From assembly GCA_963817075.1 (NCBI GenBank), contig CAWFMT010000009.1, positions 124,001 to 188,000 of the forward strand: DNA of 64,000 bases, written 5' to 3'. The notes under the pieces are model-generated. The model worked only from the letters and a program-made list of their open reading frames with translations, was not told the origin of the DNA and ran no database searches. Positions within the stretch are counted from its first letter, which is position 1. The number at the start of each line of letters is the position of its first letter. The DNA comes from DASPKM01 sp963817075. GTDB lineage: Bacteria; Bacteroidota; Bacteroidia; Chitinophagales; Chitinophagaceae. Position numbers and translations under genes: made by a program. Positions 7,599 to 17,765 of this stretch are shown here, one piece after another.

Positions 7599-10516
7599 GG
7601 TTTCAGGGCATCATAAAGTATCTCCACGGGATGAAATGCCTTTCTTCCGGTTCCATCCTTGATCTGATGTCGGCAACTAGTGCCTGGAGCGGCAATTAGA
7701 ACATCCGGGGATTGTTCCCGTACCGAAGGAAAAAGAACAAGCTCGCCAATTTGTTGAGAGATATCATAGTGCTCTTTCTCATATCCAAAAGAACCTGCCA
7801 TGCCACAACATCCAGATGGAATTATACTCACTGAATAATTCTCTGGCAATTTCAATATGCTTGCGGAATAACTAACTGAAGACAACGCCTTTTGCTGACA
7901 ATGGCCATGAAGTTTTACCAGGCGTTTTTCTGAAGTGAATTGATCATTCTGTATCCTTCCCTCTCTGATCTCCCTTGCAAGAAATTCATCGATGAGGAAA
8001 ACATTTTTTGCAAGTTGTTTTGCAGTTTCAAATTGCTCATCACTTGCGAGGTCTACATATTCATCACGAAGAGTTAGTATAGCCGAAGGCTCGATACCTA
8101 TTAATGGGACTTCATCAGTGATGAATGGACTTAATAATCTTATATTTTTTTCTGCGATTTCCTTTGCTTTCCTGACTAGCCCCTTAGATAGCCAACTTCT
8201 GCCACTTTCGAGATGCCTGGGAATAATTACTTCGTAACCCAATTTTTCCAGTAGGAGAATTGCTTTAATGCCAATGTCTGCTTCATTGTAATTCGTGAAC
8301 TCATCGCAAAACAAATAAACCTTATGCCTGAAGCCCTGTGGATTTTTAATGGAACGATGTTTCTCATACCATTTTCTCAAAGTGATCTTCGACAAGGTTG
8401 GCATAGACCGCTCAATAGCAAACCCTGATATTTTTTTAATCAGCCGGCTTGTGGCTGGATTGGTCATAATAAAATTATACAGCCCGGGAGCAATTGATCC
8501 AAGGCGGGCGGAAGTTGAAAAATTTGCAATTAACCTCGACCTGAACGGTACGCCGTTCGCATCATGATATTGCTGAAGCCATTCAGCTTTCAACTTGGTC
8601 ATGTCCACATTTGAAGGGCATTCGGATTTGCAGGCCTTACAACTCAGGCATAGATCCATGACTTCATGAATCTCCTTATGATCAAATCGATTTAGTTTGT
8701 TTGAGTTAGTCAGAAATTCTCTTAGAATATTGGCTCTGGCTCTGGTTGTATCTTTCTCATTTCTGGTGGCCATGTAAGAGGGGCACATGGTACCTCCAGA
8801 TAGATGTGTTTTCCTGCAATCTCCTGAGCCATTGCATTGCTCCGCGTGTTGAAGAACATCCTGATTATAATACCTGAAAATTGTTTTGAATGCAGGAGTT
8901 TGAACACCAGGTTCATATCGCAGCATCGTATTCATTGATGGGGTATCAACAATTTTATTGGGATTGAAAATATTGTTGGGATCCCATGATTTTTTAACCT
9001 GCCTTAATAGTTGATAATTTTTTTCGCCAACCATTTGTCTGATAAATTCACCTCTTAATCTACCATCTCCATGCTCTCCACTTAAAGAGCCCTGATACTT
9101 TTTCACAAGCACGGCAATCTCTTCTGCTATAGTTCTGAATAATTTATTCCCTTCTTCAGTTTTCAGATTAATGATAGGTCTTAAATGAATTTCTCCCGAT
9201 CCCGCATGCGCGTAATGGACGGAATAGAGATTATACTTTTTGAGTATTTCATTAAAATCCCGGATGTAGGCCGGCAGATCATTTACATCTACCGCAGTGT
9301 CTTCGATTACAGGTACTGCCTTTTCATCTCCCGGCAAATTGCCTAGCAATCCCAATCCGGCTTTCCTTAATGTCCAGATCTTTTTTGTATCATCTCCAAA
9401 TAGCAAGGGGAAATGATATCCAAGACCAGCCGACTTCATATCTCTCTCAACTTGCCTGGCAACATAAATTATTTCTTCTCTGGTATTCTTTGAAAATTCC
9501 ACTACAAGTATTGCTCCCGGATCCCCTTGCACAAAAAACCTGTTTTTGTTCTGTTCGATATTATTCTTCGTGCATTCAAGGATATAATGGTCTATTAATT
9601 CACTTGCAGTTGGATGGTATTGCAAGGCGATCAGATTTGCCCTTAACGATTCATCAATGCTGTTGAAGTGAATACAGAGAAGACCAATCTCTCTTGGAGG
9701 AAGCGGTACAAGATTGAGTTTGATTTCAGTTATCAACGCCAACGTCCCTTCAGATCCTGCGATCAGTTTGCAAAAGTTGAAATCTTCCTCACCTGCATTG
9801 AATGGAGATGAATCAAGCAAAACATCAATGGCATAACCAGTATTTCTTCTTTCAATCGATGCTTTAGGAAATTCTTTGCGAATTTCCATTTGATTATCAT
9901 AATTACTCAAAAGCGTCCTCGTGCTTTTATAGATTTCTGCTTCAAGCGAATCACCTTCACACTTTTGATGAAATGTATCAACATCAATGGCATTTAATGT
10001 GGCTTCAGAACCATCACTAAGCAAGACTTTCAATTCTCTCAAGTGTTCGCGCGTACTTCTGTAAACAATGGAATTCGAACCACAGGAATTATTTCCCACC
10101 ATTCCGCCGATCATTGCCCTGTTAGCGGTTGAAGTTTCGGGGCCAAAAAAAAGTCCATGCTCGCGCAGGTACATGTTGAGTTCATCCCTTACCACACCCG
10201 GTTCAACTCGTACCCATTTTTCTTCTTTGTTTAACTCCAGGATCCTCGTAAAGTTTTTTGAAACATCAACTACAATTCCGCTTCCTACAACCTGGCCAGC
10301 CAGGGATGTTCCTGCCGTTCTTGGGATCAGAGAGGTCTTTTCCTTGTTTGCAAATGCAATCAGCTTCTTGAGATCCGGAATTGTCTTTGGAATTGCAACA
10401 GCGAGGGGCATTTCGCGATATGCTGACGCATCGGTAGCATATAGAGTTCGCATCGTAGAGTCGAAAAATAGTTCTCCATCCAATTCAGTGGCCAATCGCC
10501 TCAACTTTTCATTCAT
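7592..10516 (-). CDS. FAD-binding and Fe-S oxidoreductase (D-lactate/2-hydroxyacid dehydrogenase type, YdiJ-like)
   Basis: This 974-residue protein fuses the flavin and iron-sulfur subunits of glycolate oxidase-like enzymes. The N-terminal FAD_binding_4 domain (about 35-200) has PRTAGTSLAGQ and MIGGMVGNNSCGSNS. The FAD-oxidase C domain follows to about 520. Then come cysteine clusters at about 558-580 (CNGSGDC, MCPS) and 620-635 (CLSCKACKSECP), and CCG-type cysteines near 872 (HGHCQQK) and 902 (SGCCGMAGSFG). The likely reaction is oxidation of D-lactate or another D-2-hydroxyacid, with electrons passed to the respiratory chain. The substrate is inferred from the family. The gene stands alone on the minus strand and meets the OmpA gene head-on. 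Confidence 0.88.
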   Translation of the reverse strand: MNEKLRRLATELDGELFFDSTMRTLYATDASAYREMPLAVAIPKTIPDLKKLIAFANKEKTSLIPRTAGTSLAGQVVGSGIVVDVSKNFTRILELNKEEKWVRVEPGVVRDELNMYLREHGLFFGPETSTANRAMIGGMVGNNSCGSNSIVYRSTREHLRELKVLLSDGSEATLNAIDVDTFHQKCEGDSLEAEIYKSTRTLLSNYDNQMEIRKEFPKASIERRNTGYAIDVLLDSSPFNAGEEDFNFCKLIAGSEGTLALITEIKLNLVPLPPREIGLLCIHFNSIDESLRANLIALQYHPTASELIDHYILECTKNNIEQNKNRFFVQGDPGAILVVEFSKNTREEIIYVARQVERDMKSAGLGYHFPLLFGDDTKKIWTLRKAGLGLLGNLPGDEKAVPVIEDTAVDVNDLPAYIRDFNEILKKYNLYSVHYAHAGSGEIHLRPIINLKTEEGNKLFRTIAEEIAVLVKKYQGSLSGEHGDGRLRGEFIRQMVGEKNYQLLRQVKKSWDPNNIFNPNKIVDTPSMNTMLRYEPGVQTPAFKTIFRYYNQDVLQHAEQCNGSGDCRKTHLSGGTMCPSYMATRNEKDTTRARANILREFLTNSNKLNRFDHKEIHEVMDLCLSCKACKSECPSNVDMTKLKAEWLQQYHDANGVPFRSRLIANFSTSARLGSIAPGLYNFIMTNPATSRLIKKISGFAIERSMPTLSKITLRKWYEKHRSIKNPQGFRHKVYLFCDEFTNYNEADIGIKAILLLEKLGYEVIIPRHLESGRSWLSKGLVRKAKEIAEKNIRLLSPFITDEVPLIGIEPSAILTLRDEYVDLASDEQFETAKQLAKNVFLIDEFLAREIREGRIQNDQFTSEKRLVKLHGHCQQKALSSVSYSASILKLPENYSVSIIPSGCCGMAGSFGYEKEHYDISQQIGELVLFPSVREQSPDVLIAAPGTSCRHQIKDGTGRKAFHPVEILYDALKPI

Positions 10517-10661
10517 TCAAATCGGGGTTATACAGTGATGAAGGCAAAGGTAAATAGAAAGAGATAGAGAGGGATGTGTTTAGGAATTAGGAATTGGGAG
10601 GAAGTTAATTGGTGATTCGGTCCCTGGAATTCTTTGCCCCGCGGTGAAAACTAAACAGAAA

Positions 10662-12701
10662 TCATAATGCTTGCTCCATTTTCTTCATCAACCTTTCCAG
10701 GTCTACACCTTTTGCAAGAACAGGTTTAAACAGATCACCAATTTCCTTTATTCTCCCGGGCATATTAATGATATTGAAGTCTTGAATTCGTAATCCTTTT
10801 TTTACCTCCTCCCACTGAAGTGGAGCAGAGACAGGAGCTCCAGGTTTTGGACGAAGAGAGTAAGGTCCGGCAACTGTGGCTTGAGGTCGATTTTGAAGAA
10901 AATCAATATAAATCTTTCCCTTTCTTCTTGATGTCAATCTTTCGATGCTGGTGAAAGAAGGGATTTCCCTATGCACCAATTTTGCGATCACTCTGCCAAA
11001 TTCTTTTGATTGCTCATAAGTATATTTTGCACCGAGTGGAATATAAATGTGTAGGCCAGTAGAACCCGAGGTCTTACAATAGTTGTCGATCTTGAACGAA
11101 TTAAGAATTTGGTTTGTAACCTGTGCTGTTTTGATGACCTGATCAAAAGGATTCTTGTCGGGATCCAGGTCAATGATGCACCAATCGGGATTGTCAGGTG
11201 ATTGAGTCCTGCTGCTCCAGGGATTTATTTCAATACATCCAAGTGAAGCGATATATAATAAACTTGCCTCATCAGTCACAACAAAGAATTCCTTGTCCTT
11301 CTCCTCTTTTTCACTATGGTAAGGGAAGGTTTTTATCCATTCAGGTACCTTGCCTTTCACATCCTTTTGGTAAAAACTTTCTCCCTTAATTCCGTTTGGA
11401 AACCTGTTTAGTGTCTGTGGACGATCTTTCAGATAAGGAACCATCACAGGCGCAACATTGTAATAATAATTGATCATATCTCTCTTGGTCACTCTTTCCT
11501 TTGGCCAGAATATTTTACTGAGATTGGAGAATTTTAATTCATGACCTTCAATTTCTCGCACCTGCGATTCTTCACTCGGATTCAACAGGGTCTTTCTATC
11601 TTTTTTAGTATTGCGTCCCGGCGTTCCCCGGGTGAGTAAATTTTTTTCTGTCGACAATTCTGCAGCAGGCAGGGATATTTCCAATTTAACATCCTTTGGA
11701 TTTTTATCCTCTCTTAAGCCTTTGAAAGAGGGATGCCGTATCACTCCATCTTTGGTAAGTTCGCGATAGCTAATTTCAGCAACTACCATTGGCTTTACCC
11801 ATGTGACTTCCGCCTTGGGAGGGTTAGGGCGAAAACGAGAAGGTTTATTAAAATCTGGTATTGCTTTAAATGGGTGCTTAGATGTTATGTATGGCTTCAA
11901 TTTAGCAAGGATCTCAGTTTGATCTTTGTTGCTGAAGCCTGTACCAACAGGCCCTATTGATGTGAGCTCACCATTTTCATACACACCCATAAGCAATGCA
12001 CTGAATTGCTTCTTTGAATTTTCATTCCTTGTATATCCCCCGATCACTACTTCCTGCCTGATCTCTGTTTTGAATTTCAGCCATTCTTTTGAGCGAGTTC
12101 CCGGAATATAGCGACTGTCGCTTTTCTTGGCAATAATACCCTCAAGTCCCATTTTTTTTGCAAGGGAAAATAATTCTGCCGCTGAGGCTTTGAAATTATC
12201 ACTCACCCTAATCATCTCTTCTCCTTGAGGTATAATTGTCTTGAGGAGTTTTCTTCGCTCCTGCAGCGGGAGGTCCATGAGATTTGCATTATCTAACCAA
12301 AGAATATCAAAAACGTAGTAGATAAGTTGTCCATCAGCTTCACTCCTCCAATTTTGAAGGTCAGCAAAATCAGCATGACCTCTCTCATTAGTCACAATAA
12401 TTTCACCGTCCAGTACAGCATTTAATTCTAAAGACTGAAGTGATTTGTAAACAGGATAATATTTTTCGTTGAAGGATTTATTGTTCCGCGAACGTACTTC
12501 AACCTTCTTATTATTGATGTAGCTCAGTGCACGATATCCATCCCATTTAATTTCATATATCCATCCTTCTTCATCGAAAGGTTCATCAACCAGTGTTGCA
12601 AGCATGGGCTCTATATCCCGTGGCATCGGTGATTTCCTGGGTATAGCCCTTGATTTGTTATTAGAGACTTTCCTTGAAGATTTTCTGGAGGTCACGGCCA
12701 T
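10662..12701 (-). CDS. ligD: DNA ligase D, ligase plus polymerase domains, no phosphoesterase domain
   Basis: This 679-residue protein carries an ATP-dependent ligase domain (about 28-310; nucleotidyl-accepting Lys52 in EIKWDGYR, later GLEGIIAKK and EWLKFK) and a primase/polymerase domain (about 388-675; catalytic IIDLDPD, SGSTGLHIYIPLG, YSLRPKPGAPVS). The N-terminal 3'-phosphoesterase domain found in many LigD proteins is absent. The basic first 25 residues have no counterpart. I chose ATG 12701 (MAVTSRKSS) because the 40 codons upstream look non-coding and include a CTTCGACTCCGCTCAGGG motif. It is not next to Ku; the complete LigD-Ku pair is near 30-33 kb. It probably acts in end joining or base-gap repair. 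Confidence 0.9.
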   Translation of the reverse strand: MAVTSRKSSRKVSNNKSRAIPRKSPMPRDIEPMLATLVDEPFDEEGWIYEIKWDGYRALSYINNKKVEVRSRNNKSFNEKYYPVYKSLQSLELNAVLDGEIIVTNERGHADFADLQNWRSEADGQLIYYVFDILWLDNANLMDLPLQERRKLLKTIIPQGEEMIRVSDNFKASAAELFSLAKKMGLEGIIAKKSDSRYIPGTRSKEWLKFKTEIRQEVVIGGYTRNENSKKQFSALLMGVYENGELTSIGPVGTGFSNKDQTEILAKLKPYITSKHPFKAIPDFNKPSRFRPNPPKAEVTWVKPMVVAEISYRELTKDGVIRHPSFKGLREDKNPKDVKLEISLPAAELSTEKNLLTRGTPGRNTKKDRKTLLNPSEESQVREIEGHELKFSNLSKIFWPKERVTKRDMINYYYNVAPVMVPYLKDRPQTLNRFPNGIKGESFYQKDVKGKVPEWIKTFPYHSEKEEKDKEFFVVTDEASLLYIASLGCIEINPWSSRTQSPDNPDWCIIDLDPDKNPFDQVIKTAQVTNQILNSFKIDNYCKTSGSTGLHIYIPLGAKYTYEQSKEFGRVIAKLVHREIPSFTSIERLTSRRKGKIYIDFLQNRPQATVAGPYSLRPKPGAPVSAPLQWEEVKKGLRIQDFNIINMPGRIKEIGDLFKPVLAKGVDLERLMKKMEQAL

Positions 12702-12842
12702 TTGAAAGGTTTTTGAATGTGATGAAAACCTTATGCCATCGAAAAAAATTGCAGAGGGGCAGTTTGAGAGTTTAAAGCTTAACGTTAAAGACGCCCCTTC
12801 GACTCCGCTCAGGGCTCGCAAAGTTTCGTCAGGAGAGATGAA

Positions 12843-13211
12843 CTAACTGCCCTTTACCTCAATTTCAACCTGTGAGGTATTGCCAACATGATCCTGTGCC
12901 TCAATATGGATTTTATAAGTAACTCCAGTTTGTACCTGGAAGGATTGATTGATCTTATAAGATTTGGCATCTACATGCTCATGAAGATGGACAACTTCTG
13001 CACCGGAGGTCTTATTAGTGGCAATCACATGTACCTCATGCAATTCATCATTATCAGTAATATTTCCAGTGATACTTACCAATTGACCGGGAGCAAATAA
13101 TTGGTTAGCGATTGGAGTATCTAAGCTAATAGCAGGCTTTTCAGAATCGCCTCCACTCTTTTTGCAGCCAACGAGTATAACCAAACTAATGATCAGGAAC
13201 ATTTTTTTCAT
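12843..13211 (-). CDS. Small lipoprotein with Ig-like domain (DUF4625-like)
   Basis: This is a 122-residue predicted lipoprotein. MKKMFLIISLVILVGC ends in a lipobox with Cys16, so it should be membrane-anchored after cleavage. The remainder is one beta-rich domain (PAISLDTPIANQLFAPGQLVSI, ITDNDELHEVHVIA, then HEHVDAKSY) resembling the DUF4625/Ig-like lipoproteins of Bacteroidota. Several histidines cluster in VVHLHEHVD and could bind metal, but that is a guess. I chose ATG 13211 because an AGGA lies 8 bases upstream and it gives a proper signal peptide; earlier starts add a polar extension. Confidence 0.65.
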   Translation of the reverse strand: MKKMFLIISLVILVGCKKSGGDSEKPAISLDTPIANQLFAPGQLVSITGNITDNDELHEVHVIATNKTSGAEVVHLHEHVDAKSYKINQSFQVQTGVTYKIHIEAQDHVGNTSQVEIEVKGS

Positions 13212-13287
13212 ACCATACATCCTCATATTTTTCTTGTAATTGTCATCTATTGGAAAGCAAAACAAATGCCTTAATCAATAGCTACAA

Positions 13288-14614
13288 TTATTCTCCCCAG
13301 ATTTCTTCCTCTCCGCCAATCCATTTCTTTACCTGTTCAGTTGTAACTGATTTGGGTCTCTCAATTGGCATTCCCAATGCACGATCCCAGGATAAACTTG
13401 CAAGAACTCCGAGAGCACGACTAACTGCAAATAGAACAGTATAGAATTCATACTCAACCATTCCATAATGTACCAGAAGTGAACCACTGTGTGCATCTAC
13501 ATTGGGCCAGGGGTTCTTGATCTTCCCTAATGACTGCAGGATTGGTGGTACAGTCTCATAAATTCTCCAAACTGTATTGACGAGTGGATCATCAGGCATA
13601 TGTTTCTTGCCGAATTCCATTTGTGCAGTAAACCTTGGATCAGTTTTTCTTAAGACAGCATGCCCGTACCCGGGAACTACTTTCCCTTCACTCAAAGTCT
13701 TTTTCACATATGCCTCTATTTGCTCCTGAGTCGGCAGCTCAACACCTAAATTCTTCTCTCATATCAAATATCCATTTGATCACTTCCTGGTTTGCAAGCC
13801 CATGCAATGGTCCGGCAAGTCCATTCATTCCCGCAGCATAAGAGAGATAGGGATCACTCAAAGCAGAGCCTACAAGATGTGTGGCGTGCGCAGAAACATT
13901 TCCACCCTCATGATCAGTGTGGATGGTCATATATAAACGCATCAACTCCTTAAAACCTTCGTCTTCATATCCCAGCATATGGGCAAAGTTTCCTGCCCAA
14001 TCCAATAATCCATTTGGTTGAATATGGTCTCCCTGTTTGTATTTTCTTCTGTAGATATAAGCTGCAACCCTCGGCAGCCTGGCAATTAGGTCCATTGAAT
14101 CATCAAAAACTGCCTCCCAATAATCCTTCTTGTTCATGCCCGCAGCATATCTTTTTGCAAACTGACTTTCGGTCTGCAACGCCATAACAGCAAGCACAAA
14201 CTGAGTCATCGGGTGTGCGGAAACTGGAAGAGCCTCAATAGCAGCAAATACATGGTTTGGGACATGGCTTCGTCTTTGCCATACAGAAGTTATATGTGAA
14301 ACATCATCTTCTGTTGGAAGTTCCCCGATCAACATCAGATAAAACAATCCCTCGGGAAGCGGTTCATCGCCATTCTTTGCTTTTGGAAGTTTTTCCTGAA
14401 GTTCCGGGATTGAATATCCTCTGAAGCGAATGCCATCCTGGGCGTCAAGCAGTGAGGTTTCTGTTACCAGGCCTGTCATTCCACGCATTCCCTGGTATAT
14501 CTGGGTAAGTACTACTTCTCCAATTTTCTTGTTGCCATGTTCTTTTAATATCTCTCTGATTTCCCCGGCCGTACGATCAGCATTGGCTTTGAACCTTTCT
14601 TTCAGTATACCCAT
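13288..14614 (-). CDS. gltA: Citrate synthase, eukaryotic type (single-base frameshift)
   Basis: This condenses acetyl-CoA and oxaloacetate in the TCA cycle. The 5' part (13739-14614) runs to REEFRC and stop. The 3' part continues as VELPTQEQIEAYVKKT in the next frame. Dropping one A on the coding strand (plus-strand T near 13747) restores REEF-GVELPTQ and a protein of about 440 residues. Catalytic regions are present: HTDHEGGNVSAH, GLAGPLHGLANQE, GYGHAVLRKTDPR and the NVDAHSG aspartate. The long form with these motifs is the mitochondrial-like type common in Bacteroidota. Because the rest is perfectly conserved, a consensus error is likelier than a real null. Confidence 0.9.
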
Positions 14615-14718
14615 GGTTGTTCTTTTTTTGGAGGCAGATGTAGTCGTTATTGGCCGCTAAAGTTAGGCAAAAACGTAATCTATAAAGAAGCAGGGAAGGG
14701 TTGAAGGAAAGATTTTGC

Positions 14719-15285
14719 TTATTGCTTTTCCCTGGGTTTCCATGGAATTTCAGGAACATTTAGTTTATGGGCGATGAAGCGGGCAAGAATAAAGAGGTAG
14801 TCGCTAAGACGATTCAGGTATTTAATAATCAAAGGGTCGATCTTCAGATTTTGTTCCTGCATATGCACACAAATTCGTTCGGTCCGGCGGCAAACAGACC
14901 GGGCAACGTGTGTCGTTGATACGGTAACGTGACCTCCAGGCAGAACGAAATTTTTCATTGGTAATAATTCTTCAGACATCAGGTCAATAGCCACTTCCAA
15001 GGATGAAATATCTTGTTCATCAAGTTCAGGAATTTCAAATATTTTTCCTTTATCTGGATCGCAGGCAAGGGAAGAACCGATAGTGAAGAGACGATCCTGT
15101 ATTCTCAATATAAACTTTTGAATATCCTGGAAGGTCAGCTGGTCGTTTACCAATCCAAGGAAGGAGTTTAATTCGTCAACAGTTCCATAAGCCTCGATTC
15201 TCAAGTCGCTCTTAAGCACCTTTGTTCCTCCTATCAGGGAGGTAGATCCTTTGTCGCCAGTTTTTGTATAGATCTTGATTGACAT
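14719..15285 (-). CDS. pduO: Cob(I)alamin adenosyltransferase, PduO type
   Basis: This 188-residue enzyme transfers adenosyl from ATP to cob(I)alamin to make coenzyme B12. The N-terminal KIYTKTGDKGSTSLIGG is the ATP-binding signature of the PduO family. Later motifs are EAYGTVDELNSFLG, FVLPGG, the helix ARSVCRRTER and LNRLSDYLFILAR. I chose ATG 15285 (MSIKIYTKTG), which lies 20 bp after the stop of the upstream ABC ATPase gene, so the two are probably co-transcribed. Longer forms overlap that gene and are not needed. Synthesis of cobalamin is not shown by this window, so this may serve salvage. Confidence 0.92.
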   Translation of the reverse strand: MSIKIYTKTGDKGSTSLIGGTKVLKSDLRIEAYGTVDELNSFLGLVNDQLTFQDIQKFILRIQDRLFTIGSSLACDPDKGKIFEIPELDEQDISSLEVAIDLMSEELLPMKNFVLPGGHVTVSTTHVARSVCRRTERICVHMQEQNLKIDPLIIKYLNRLSDYLFILARFIAHKLNVPEIPWKPREKQ

Positions 15286-15304
15286 TATAGATTCGGTTGA
15301 GTTT

Positions 15305-16012
15305 TCACACAAGGGCTCCAGACTGAAGTCTTCTCTTGTCTGTTTCAACCAGGCCATCTCTTAATCTTACGATACGCTGCGCGTAGTTAGCAATATCTTC
15401 TTCGTGTGTTACAAGAACAACAGTATTGCCGCCAGATTGAATCTTTCCAAAAATCTCCATGATTTCCATCGAGGTTTTTGTATCAAGATTACCTGTTGGT
15501 TCATCTGCGAGTATAAGCGAGGGATTATTAACCAGTGCTCTTGCAATGGCCACACGTTGGCTTTGCCCGCCTGATAATTCATTAGGCTTATGATGACTGC
15601 GATCAGTTAATCCAACTTTTTCCAATACATCCATCGCCATCTCCGTTCTGCGTTTCTTGGAAATGCCGGCATAAACCAGGGGAAGTGCAACATTATCTAC
15701 AGCAGACAACCGCGGAAGGAGGTTGAACTGCTGGAAAACAAATCCAATTTCTTTATTGCGTATTTCGGCAAGGTCATTATCAATCATCGTGCTTACATCA
15801 TGGCCGTTCAGAATGTATTTACCTGCGGTAGGTGAATCCAGGCACCCAATGATGTTCATGAGAGTACTTTTTCCAGAGCCTGATGGTCCCATCAATGCAA
15901 CATATTCATTCTTCATTATGTCAAGCGTAATGCCTTTAAGAACTGGCAGCGCTTGCTTACCCATGAAATAGCTCTTGCGGATATTTTCCAGATGTATGAT
16001 CGGTGGAGTCAT
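15305..16012 (-). CDS. ABC transporter ATPase, MacB/LolD-like
   Basis: This 235-residue ATP-binding subunit belongs to the lipoprotein/macrolide-export type. Walker A is GPSGSGKST, the Q-loop is in FVFQQFNLLPRLS, the signature is LSGGQSQRVAIARAL, and Walker B is LILADEPTGNLD followed by the switch His in LVTHEED. LolD/MacB proteins work with an FtsX-like permease, but no permease gene is adjacent. The neighbours are pduO downstream and gatC upstream. The partner must be elsewhere, so the transported substrate cannot be stated. Confidence 0.9.
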   Translation of the reverse strand: MTPPIIHLENIRKSYFMGKQALPVLKGITLDIMKNEYVALMGPSGSGKSTLMNIIGCLDSPTAGKYILNGHDVSTMIDNDLAEIRNKEIGFVFQQFNLLPRLSAVDNVALPLVYAGISKKRRTEMAMDVLEKVGLTDRSHHKPNELSGGQSQRVAIARALVNNPSLILADEPTGNLDTKTSMEIMEIFGKIQSGGNTVVLVTHEEDIANYAQRIVRLRDGLVETDKRRLQSGALV

Positions 16013-16055
16013 AAATTAAATTCTGATTTCAAATTGTTCTAAAATCGATTTGAAA

Positions 16056-16350
16056 TTATTCTTTGTTAATCACCTTTGGCACTTTAAAGAATTTCCCGTC
16101 TGTTATCGGGGCATTTCTTATTGCATCTTGCAAAGGAAGCACATTCGATATTTCGTCATCCCTTAATACGTCGGTCTGAGTACTCATTTGTAACAGAGGT
16201 TCTTCCTCAGAAGTATCGAGTTCCTGAAGTTTTTGCACAAAGGAGATCATCTTTTCAAGATCATGCCTTAGTTTTTCCTTTCTCTGCAGGCTCAAACTCC
16301 AACCTTGCGAGGTCGGCCAGTTTATCAATTAGCGCATCATTCACCTCCAT
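16056..16350 (-). CDS. gatC: Glutamyl/aspartyl-tRNA amidotransferase subunit C (single-base frameshift)
   Basis: GatC is the small scaffold subunit of GatCAB, which converts Glu-tRNA(Gln) or Asp-tRNA(Asn) by amidation. The start is ATG 16350 (MEVNDALIDKLADLARL). The frame breaks after FEPAEK and resumes in the next frame as EKLRHDLEKMISFVQKL. Removing one A from the AAA at 16279-16281 gives PAEKEKLRHDLEKM and a normal 97-residue GatC. A shorter reading frame beginning at 16328 has an artefactual N-terminus (MINWPTSQG). The TDVLRDDEI and FFKVPKVI ends are typical of the family. Confidence 0.9.
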
Positions 16351-16386
16351 GGAAACAAATGTAGAGAATTTGGCCAAGACGAGGTT

Positions 16387-16510
16387 GGAAGTCCGAAGGT
16401 CGGAGGTCAGAAAGAAAGGGCCTTTGGCATGTCCGAGGTATTACCTTCGTGAATTGTCCGAATAGGATATCCTTCGGATTTCCGACTTCTGACCTCCGAC
16501 TTCGGACTTC
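16387..16510. repeat. Long inverted repeat in the gatC-trpS divergent intergenic region
   Basis: The left arm (about 16388-16410) reads GAAGTCCGAAGGTCGGAGG and continues into TCAG. The right arm (16489-16510) is its complement with one base missing. The loop is about 78 bp and contains further degenerate copies such as TGTCCGAGG and CCTTCGGA. The repeated word TCCGA(A/G)G makes this a locus-specific palindromic patch. It sits between two divergent gene starts. Confidence 0.7.
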
Positions 16511-16563
16511 TCTCCCGACTTCGTCTTCAAAATCTGCAATCTCTAGTTATCTTCGCCCTCCTT

Positions 16564-17570
16564 ATGGAAAAAGGCAAGAAAGGAATAGTTATGAGCGGTA
16601 TCAGAAGTACCGGCTTTCTGCATTTGGGCAATTATTTCGGAGCTATTCGAAATTATGTCAGGATGCAGGATGAGTATGATTGTTATTTCATGGTTGCAGA
16701 TATCCATACACTTACTACCCATCCTGATACGAAAGAACTTAAGGAAAATGTTCACAGGGTTCTTGCAGAATACATTGCTTGCGGCTTAGATCATGAAAAG
16801 GTGGCTCTTTATTGTCAGAGCCATGTGACCTGAAACCGCTGAACTCTATCTTTTGCTGAATATGTTGGCATATAAAGGAGAGCTTGAAAAAACTGTTACT
16901 TTCAAAGAGAAGGCAAGGCAACATCCGGAGAATGTAAATGCCGGTCTGCTTACGTATCCGGTACTTCAAACAGCCGATATTATTCTTCATCGGGCAACCC
17001 TGGTGCCAGTTGGAAAGGACCAAGAGCAGCATCTTGAAATGGCAAGGAATTTTGCAAATCGATTTAATCACCGTTACGGTAATGTGTTTCCAGAGCCTCA
17101 GGCATTCAATTTTGGCGAAGCATTGATCAAGGTACCAAGTCTTGATGGGAGTGGAAAAATGAGCAAGAGCGTAAACCAACTTGCGACAATCTACCTCGCC
17201 GATAGTGATGATGACATCAGGAAAAAGGTCATGAAGGCAAAAACCGATGCAGGGCCTGCAGAACCCGGGACACCTAAGCCTGATTATATTGAAAATCTGT
17301 TTTTACTAATGAAATTGGTGAGCAAGGACGAAGTTGTCAATAAGTTCCTGAATGATTATGATGCATGCTCAATTCGGTATGGTGATTTAAAGAAACAATT
17401 GGCGGAGGACATGGTTAAATTCGTTGCGCCCATTAGGGAAAAAGCGGAAATGATAAGAAATGATCACCGTTATCTAAAGCAGGTAATGGAGCAAGGAGCT
17501 GGTAAAGGCCAGGACGAGTGCTAAGGAAACTATGAAATTGGTGAAGCAGGCAATGGGCCTGAATTATTAG
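16564..17570 (+). CDS. trpS: Tryptophan--tRNA ligase (two single-base frameshifts)
   Basis: This class I aminoacyl-tRNA synthetase charges tRNA-Trp. The HIGH-like motif is FLHLGNYFG and the KMSKS motif is GSGKMSKSV. The first break is at about 16828: CATGTGACCTGA stops the frame, while removing one A gives SHVPETAELYLLLNML, as in the family. The second is in the GG at 17507-17508: removal restores EQGAGKARTSAKETMKLV and a C-terminus MGLNY ending at 17570. Repaired, the protein has about 334 residues, the usual length. The divergent neighbour is gatC. Confidence 0.92.
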
Positions 17571-17765
17571 GTGCAATGGACTTCCACTCCGGAAGATCGT
17601 GCTTCTGAATATCGCAAAAGTCAGCAAGACCTGGCAAAAGAAATTTATTATAATTCACAAGTTGTAAAATTTGTACTTTGTACTAACTGATCCTCTTTTT
17701 CAAATCAGCTTATTGTTATATTAAATCTGGCAATTGGAGACAGGAAACTGGAATTGTCACTTGAT

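Noticed and set aside
10662..12701. Horizontal transfer or mobile origin for the extra LigD
   Set aside because: No transposase, repeat flank or clear composition change supports it; paralogous LigD genes occur in the phylum.
12780..12830. Functional site at CTTCGACTCCGCTCAGGG upstream of the short LigD
   Set aside because: This motif occurs widely as a degenerate repeat in this phylum; with a single copy here no role can be supported.
16056..16328. GatC start at 16328 (MINWPTSQG)
   Set aside because: The N-terminus does not match GatC; the correct start is ATG 16350 with a one-base frame change.
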